37,308 bases of DNA. Source: an uncultured Prevotella sp. (GTDB lineage: Bacteria; Bacteroidota; Bacteroidia; Bacteroidales; Bacteroidaceae). Both the position numbers and the translations under genes were made by a program. Under the pieces are notes generated by a model. The model saw nothing but the letters and a program-made list of their open reading frames with translations, made no database searches and was not told the origin of the DNA. Where the stretch lies: the NCBI GenBank assembly GCA_937916075.1, contig CALGHW010000009.1, forward strand, positions 1-37,308. Reading direction: 5' to 3'. Shown in pieces: positions 33,317 through 37,308 of the stretch. Within the stretch, counting starts at the first letter, position 1. The number at the start of each line of letters is the position of its first letter.

Positions 33317-34924
33317 CTATTGTTTTTTGTGATTGATGATTTTCATTGTCTTATCGCCTTGTTTGACCAGATACAGTCCCCGGGGAGCTTGCGTCGCCGG
33401 TCGGCCGTCGATGGTATAACACTCAGTATCGGCTGCCGCTTCCGTGTGGGACGGAAGGTTCTGGATGCCAGCGGCTGTGTCTACGGTGAAGAATGAGCGC
33501 ACGCCATAACCCGTAATGGTATAGAACTGGTCGATGAGCCGGTTATTGCCGCTGCGCACAACCAGGGCACCCTTTCCGCCGCTTAACATTCCATCGCCCC
33601 AACTGTCGGTGATTTCCATACAGTAGGTCTTGCCCTCCTCGAGGGTGGCCGTCTCGGTATAGGTCTCCACCTTTCCGTCGGCATAGGGTCCGAACTCCTT
33701 CACGACGTTACCGTCGGCATCCTTGAGCAAGAACTGGTTCTGCGAAGCCTGGGTGTCGGTGGTTATCTGAAAACGCACAGTGGTATTGGTATAGGCAGGC
33801 TTCTGGAATCCGCCACTCAGCGTGTCGCGTGTCACCTCAGTGCCATTCAGCCCGGTGAGTACCACGCTGTATTTAGTCTTGCCCTTGGCGGCATACCGGA
33901 GCGTAGCCGGGATGCGGACAGCCCCCGTGCTGAACTGGTCGATATCGCAGCTGACGGTCTGCTCTTCAGTAATGCCGTCGACGGTCACGTCAAAAGTGGC
34001 CGAGGTGAGACGCTGGCTCGACTTGTTTTTCAGATAGAGGTCAAAATAGTTGTAGCCATAACGGGTGCCGATAGGCATGTCGGGACCCTTCAGCTCACCA
34101 CAAGGAGTCTCATTGTAATGCGTGTACAGCGGTTTTCCGCCCTCCACATTTTCAATACCCACCTTGTCGGTCGTGACAAAGGCTATCACGCTGATATCCT
34201 CGGGCTTCACCGCAGCAGGGCCAACAGCCTGAGGCAGGGTGTACACATAGTCACGCACGAAATATTGTCCTTGGGCCGCCAGAAGGGTATCGCCCCACAG
34301 GGGTGTGACATAATCGCGGAGCATATGCTGGTGGGAATAGGCATCACCGACGCCGCCACCATTCTGTGGTCCGAGGATATCGCTCTGGGTCCAACACACG
34401 TTCAGCGTGTGGGTGCCCGCCGAGGGCTGTGCCGTGTAATAGCCTTCCACATGGACCGTAAGCTGGCCTGTTTCACCATCGTAAACACTCTTGACATAGA
34501 GGTTCACGGGGGCGTCTTGCTCATTGTAATATTGGGCCAAGGGTATCCAAAGCGAACGCGAGTATAGCGTATGGCCATCGTAGGCCTCACGGTTGATGGT
34601 TCCGCAGGGATATCCAGCCTCGGCCGAATTGAGGAGCACGGAGAGCGAGTCGCCTTCCGGTGTGCGGTAGTCGGGCTCACCGCCATTGGGCTCACTGTAG
34701 CTGCCCGCATGAATGTTGATGGCATAAGCCTGGCCGGCCATACCCTTGAGCATCCGCTGACTGATTTTGTGACCTTCCGGACACCAACCGCAATGGATGC
34801 CTGTAAACTCTTCCAAGAGCACTTTCTTCTTTTGGACTTCTGTACTGACCTGATAGTCGGTCTGGGCCAAGGAGACCAGCGGTGTCATACAAACGGATGT
34901 AAGCAACAGTAAACCTTTTCTCAT
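33317..34924 (-). CDS. Omp28-related secreted protein with thioredoxin-like CxxC
   Basis: 535 residues, signal peptide to about 20. The segment V-L-L-E-E-F-T-G-I-H-C-G-W-C-P-E-G (C45, C48) followed by I-N-I-H-A-G is the hallmark of Omp28-related proteins, which resemble thioredoxin folds; redox activity is not established for them. Residues ~380-470 resemble the D-S-W-G-D-G-M-type module often found before sorting tails, and the C-terminus (Y-T-I-D-G-R-P...G-L-Y-L-V-K-Q-G) is a sorting tail. First gene of the operon, with a candidate -7 element at 34967-34960. Divergent from the TPR/AraC regulator, its probable controller. Confidence 0.85.
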   Translation of the reverse strand: MRKGLLLLTSVCMTPLVSLAQTDYQVSTEVQKKKVLLEEFTGIHCGWCPEGHKISQRMLKGMAGQAYAINIHAGSYSEPNGGEPDYRTPEGDSLSVLLNSAEAGYPCGTINREAYDGHTLYSRSLWIPLAQYYNEQDAPVNLYVKSVYDGETGQLTVHVEGYYTAQPSAGTHTLNVCWTQSDILGPQNGGGVGDAYSHQHMLRDYVTPLWGDTLLAAQGQYFVRDYVYTLPQAVGPAAVKPEDISVIAFVTTDKVGIENVEGGKPLYTHYNETPCGELKGPDMPIGTRYGYNYFDLYLKNKSSQRLTSATFDVTVDGITEEQTVSCDIDQFSTGAVRIPATLRYAAKGKTKYSVVLTGLNGTEVTRDTLSGGFQKPAYTNTTVRFQITTDTQASQNQFLLKDADGNVVKEFGPYADGKVETYTETATLEEGKTYCMEITDSWGDGMLSGGKGALVVRSGNNRLIDQFYTITGYGVRSFFTVDTAAGIQNLPSHTEAAADTECYTIDGRPATQAPRGLYLVKQGDKTMKIINHKKQ

Positions 34925-34959
34925 ATCTTCTATTTTATTGTTTGGGATTATCGTTGGTG

Positions 34960-34967
34960 CAAAATTA
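34960..34967 (-). promoter_or_regulatory. -7 element for the Omp28-like operon (TAATTTTG)
   Basis: Matches TAnnTTTG on the minus strand followed by CACC; leader of about 30 bases before ATG 34924. Confidence 0.55.
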
Positions 34968-35083
34968 AGAAAAGTAGGCTAAAAAACGTTATCATCAGGC
35001 GGTTAACTATCTTACAATTCTTGAAATGTAAGTCAAAACATTACTTTTTGTCATTTTCTTCACTCGTTTTGAAATAAAGTCGT

Positions 35084-35091
35084 TACTTTTG
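35084..35091 (+). promoter_or_regulatory. -7 element for the TPR/AraC regulator (TACTTTTG)
   Basis: Perfect TAnnTTTG followed by C, 19 bases before ATG 35111. About 117 bp separate it from the divergent operon promoter, enough for shared regulatory sites. Confidence 0.65.
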
Positions 35092-35110
35092 CAATGAAAA
35101 CTCTTTCGGA

Positions 35111-36601
35111 ATGAAATTAAGGATTATTTATATATTAATAGGTATACTGTTGCCTTTTTCGCAGGCATGGGCAGGTGAGGGAGAAAAATTGTTGCGCCAA
35201 GGGATAGACTATATCCAGACGGATAACTTCCCCATGGCCATGAAATGCTTCACCAGAAGCCTGGAGACAGCCGAACGCGAGAAGGACTGGCACACGGTCA
35301 TTGTCAGCAACGGATATATCGGCAACGTATATTTCAATATCAACGACTATACCCGGTCCCTGCAATACTTGCTCAAAGGATATGCCATGTGTGACAAGTA
35401 TGGAGAACAGCGCCTGAAGGCCAACTTCTTGACCAATATCGTGTCCAGCTATGCCAAATTAGGCAACGTGAAGGAAGCCTGGGCATATTACCATCTGCTG
35501 GAAGGACAGACTGGGGCACGCGACACGCTAACACTCAAATACTACGTGATATACAACCGGGCACGCATCGCACTGGCCGAAGGCAAACCACAGGAAGCGC
35601 TGGCCTATCACCAGAAAGCGCTCCACTATGCACAGAAGCAGCACATGCCCCTCTGCTACTCACTGTTCCAATATTGTGAGATGGGACAGATATACCTACA
35701 TAGCCATCAGAGTGACAAGGCGCTGGAATATGGCCGGCTGTGCTTGGAAAAAGGATCCGAACACTGCTCACTCGACTTGCTCACCAGCGTCTACCAGCTC
35801 ATGGCCGACGCCAGCAGCCTCAAGGGTGACCACCGCCAAGAGAGCCACTACCGAAGCCTGTATCTCTCGCTGTCCGACTCGCTATTCAACCGCAAGGATA
35901 TCTTCTCGGCCGACAATGAGCTGGTGGAATATGAAAACCGACAGACCAATGAGCATATCAGCTCGCTCAACGGAGTCATCAGCCGACAGACTTTCACCCT
36001 AATCGGGGTATCTGTCATGGCCCTGACACTCATGCTCCTGATGGTGCTGTTGCTGCGCAACAACCGTAAGCTGAAGATGGCCCACCGGGCTTTGATTGAC
36101 AAAAACCGACAACTGCAACAGCAGGAACACAACAGCCAACAGTTGCTCCAACAGTGGGCTGACCGGCAAAAGGAGGTCAACACGCCATCGGATAACATGG
36201 ACACGCCATCGGGGACAGGCCCCGGAAAGGAGCAAATGCAGCTGTTGCTCAACAAGATTGTAAGGGTATTCAGCGACCTGAGCTACATCGCTCGTCCCGA
36301 CTTTAATCTCAATATGCTGGCCGAGGCTGTAGGAAGCAATACCAAATATGTATCACAGGTTATCAACGAGACCTACGGCAAGAACTTCAAGACGCTGCTC
36401 AACGAACGCCGCATCAGCGAGGCCAGCCGGCGGTTGGCCGACCAGCAACATTATGCCAACCGCACCATACAGGCTGTCTACGAGGAAGTGGGCTACACCA
36501 ATGCCGTGAGCTTTATCCGGGCCTTCCGCAAAATCAACGGCATGACACCTTCTGAATATCTCAAGATGGCCAGCCAAGGTGAAGAAAAGGACTGTGAGTA
36601 G
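35111..36601 (+). CDS. Membrane regulator: periplasmic TPR sensor + AraC-type HTH
   Basis: 496 residues. Signal/anchor at ~4-21; TPR-like helical repeats from ~25 to 265 (L-L-R-Q-G-I-D-Y-I...A-M-K-C-F-T-R-S-L; S-N-G-Y-I-G-N-V-Y...S-L-Q-Y-L-L-K-G; A-L-A-Y-H-Q-K-A-L); transmembrane helix ~294-318; a Gln-rich coiled coil ~320-350; and an AraC HTH at ~387-487 (L-N-M-L-A-E-A-V-G-S-N-T-K-Y-V-S; A-V-Y-E-E-V-G-Y-T-N-A-V-S-F-I-R-A-F). No kinase or receiver. It would sense something outside the cytoplasm and act on DNA from the inner membrane. Divergent orientation to the 34924-27559 secreted-protein operon suggests that is its target; this is inference. Confidence 0.9.
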   Translation: MKLRIIYILIGILLPFSQAWAGEGEKLLRQGIDYIQTDNFPMAMKCFTRSLETAEREKDWHTVIVSNGYIGNVYFNINDYTRSLQYLLKGYAMCDKYGEQRLKANFLTNIVSSYAKLGNVKEAWAYYHLLEGQTGARDTLTLKYYVIYNRARIALAEGKPQEALAYHQKALHYAQKQHMPLCYSLFQYCEMGQIYLHSHQSDKALEYGRLCLEKGSEHCSLDLLTSVYQLMADASSLKGDHRQESHYRSLYLSLSDSLFNRKDIFSADNELVEYENRQTNEHISSLNGVISRQTFTLIGVSVMALTLMLLMVLLLRNNRKLKMAHRALIDKNRQLQQQEHNSQQLLQQWADRQKEVNTPSDNMDTPSGTGPGKEQMQLLLNKIVRVFSDLSYIARPDFNLNMLAEAVGSNTKYVSQVINETYGKNFKTLLNERRISEASRRLADQQHYANRTIQAVYEEVGYTNAVSFIRAFRKINGMTPSEYLKMASQGEEKDCE

Positions 36602-36684
36602 AGCAGTCTCCACACACCGACAAGCCGGACTCGGCTTTCATACATACATCATTATTTACCTAAATCATCATTACCTATTTGCCT

Positions 36685-37230
36685 ATGTATCTGAAACAAT
36701 TATTGACGGCTCTTCTGCTAATGGTTGTCTTGACCAGTTGCGAGAAGAAATATTATTATTACACAAACGAGAAAACGCCTGAGCAGGAGGCAACCAACAA
36801 CAAGGGTAACACGCCTTCTGACGAGGAGGACAACAACGACGAAAGAGATGATGACGGTGACGATGAGGTATGGGCCTATGTGCCCAGCGAAGTGCTCCAG
36901 ATGACCACGGGACAGGACATTCTGCTCATTGGCTACGTTGTGGGCACCAGCACATCCACCAGTCTGAAGTCGGCCGTCTATGTACCTCCTTTCCTCAATA
37001 CCACCAACCTCATCTTGGCCGATACGCTCTACCAGGGTGTCGCCCTGCCCGAGGACCAACAGATTCTTGTGGCACTCACCAGTCCCACGGACAAGGCCAT
37101 GCGCCAACAGCTCAACCTCCAGGACCATCCCGAACTCTACAACAAACAGCTGCTGATAAGTGGTGTGGTGAGCACTTACGGTAAGCGTATTGCCGTCAAA
37201 GGGGTCTATGAATACCAAGTGATGGAATAA
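36685..37230 (+). CDS. Small lipoprotein, possibly DUF6359-like
   Basis: 181 residues from ATG 36685 (an in-frame TTG at 36679 is less likely). The signal ends L-T-S-C (about C19), so it is lipidated. A low-complexity acidic linker (~35-62, Asp/Glu/Asn-rich) leads to a beta-rich domain with I-L-L-I-G-Y-V-V-G...N-L-I-L-A-D-T...V-A-L...L-L-I-S-G-V-V-S-T-Y, which recalls the OB-fold-like DUF6359 proteins of Bacteroides and Prevotella; that match is from memory. No enzymatic residues seen. No -7 element in the 83 bases after the regulator gene, so it may be co-transcribed with it. Confidence 0.8.
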   Translation: MYLKQLLTALLLMVVLTSCEKKYYYYTNEKTPEQEATNNKGNTPSDEEDNNDERDDDGDDEVWAYVPSEVLQMTTGQDILLIGYVVGTSTSTSLKSAVYVPPFLNTTNLILADTLYQGVALPEDQQILVALTSPTDKAMRQQLNLQDHPELYNKQLLISGVVSTYGKRIAVKGVYEYQVME

Positions 37231-37231
37231 A

Positions 37232-37270
37232 AAGGGCATGCCTATAGACCTCACGTCTCGGCATGCCCTT
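37232..37270. terminator. Terminator hairpin after 36685-37230, probably bidirectional
   Basis: Perfect 11-bp stem AAGGGCATGCC / GGCATGCCCTT (37232-37242, 37260-37270) with a 17-base loop, starting just after the stop codon. The T-run (TTTTTA) is on the minus-strand side, so it also suits a convergent gene arriving from the right. Confidence 0.8.
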
Positions 37271-37308
37271 GGGGAAGAAGAGAGTATTCTTCCTCGTTGT
37301 CTTTCATT
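37251..37308 (-). CDS. Possible 3' end of a minus-strand gene (partial)
   Basis: The minus frame ending with TGA at 37253-37251 is open to the window edge and reads ...M-K-D-N-E-E-E-Y-S-L-L-P-Q-G-H-A-E-T. The hairpin with a minus-side T-run directly overlapping its end supports a gene finishing here, but 18 codons could be open by chance. Confidence 0.25.
   Translation of the reverse strand, partial: MKDNEEEYSLLPQGHAET

Overview
The window looks like chromosomal DNA from a Bacteroidota member, most likely Prevotellaceae (Prevotella/Segatella-like). Evidence: most gene starts follow a TAnnTTTG -7 element and lack a clear Shine-Dalgarno; several secreted proteins end in Prevotella-type C-terminal tails (a G-[IL]-Y-I...KKVI[IV]K pattern or a longer sorting domain); and both large regulators are membrane-spanning proteins with a periplasmic sensor and a cytoplasmic AraC-type DNA-binding domain. 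The species cannot be fixed from sequence alone.

Layout. 1-846: the extreme start of a minus-strand gene, an array of palindromic 22-bp repeats, a promoter and a long leader. 847-3201: a secreted protein of mixed base composition and a small acidic peptide. 3358-4710: a DUF4143-type AAA ATPase preceded by five 11-bp repeats with an exact 33-bp period. 4894-7686: a minus-strand housekeeping run (C1 cysteine-protease lipoprotein, SufE, U32 protein), divergent from pdxB (7776-8783) and a UPF1/DNA2-like helicase (8849-10798). 10931-13738: a kinase-less hybrid-type sensor/AraC regulator. 13779-15344: a second kind of ATPase/nuclease gene, followed upstream by a decayed fragment of a paralogue. 15796-20892: a very large secreted enzyme joining a clan GH-A glycosidase to a CE12-like rhamnogalacturonan acetylesterase. 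20957-25799: PAP2 phosphatase, Crp/Fnr regulator, polysaccharide deacetylase, O-methyltransferase, aroQ and a XerD-type recombinase. 26072-27277: a third ATPase with three palindromic sites at an exact 40-bp period. 27559-34924: a three-gene minus-strand operon of secreted proteins (Omp28-like, propeller-like, fibronectin III/adhesin-like), divergent from a TPR/AraC membrane regulator (35111-36601). 36685-37230: a small lipoprotein and a terminator.

How it may work together. The GH/CE12 enzyme and the deacetylase point to plant or host polysaccharide use; the kinase-less regulator may control the GH/CE12 gene, from which an ATPase gene and a remnant now separate it. The TPR/AraC regulator probably controls the divergent secreted-protein operon. 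The most unusual theme is the recurrence of ATPase plus PD-(D/E)XK-like genes: three intact, one remnant and one probable start at the left edge. Two of them have their own phased operator-like array lying on the likely promoter. This suggests separately autoregulated nuclease-ATPase modules whose function is not evident from the sequence.
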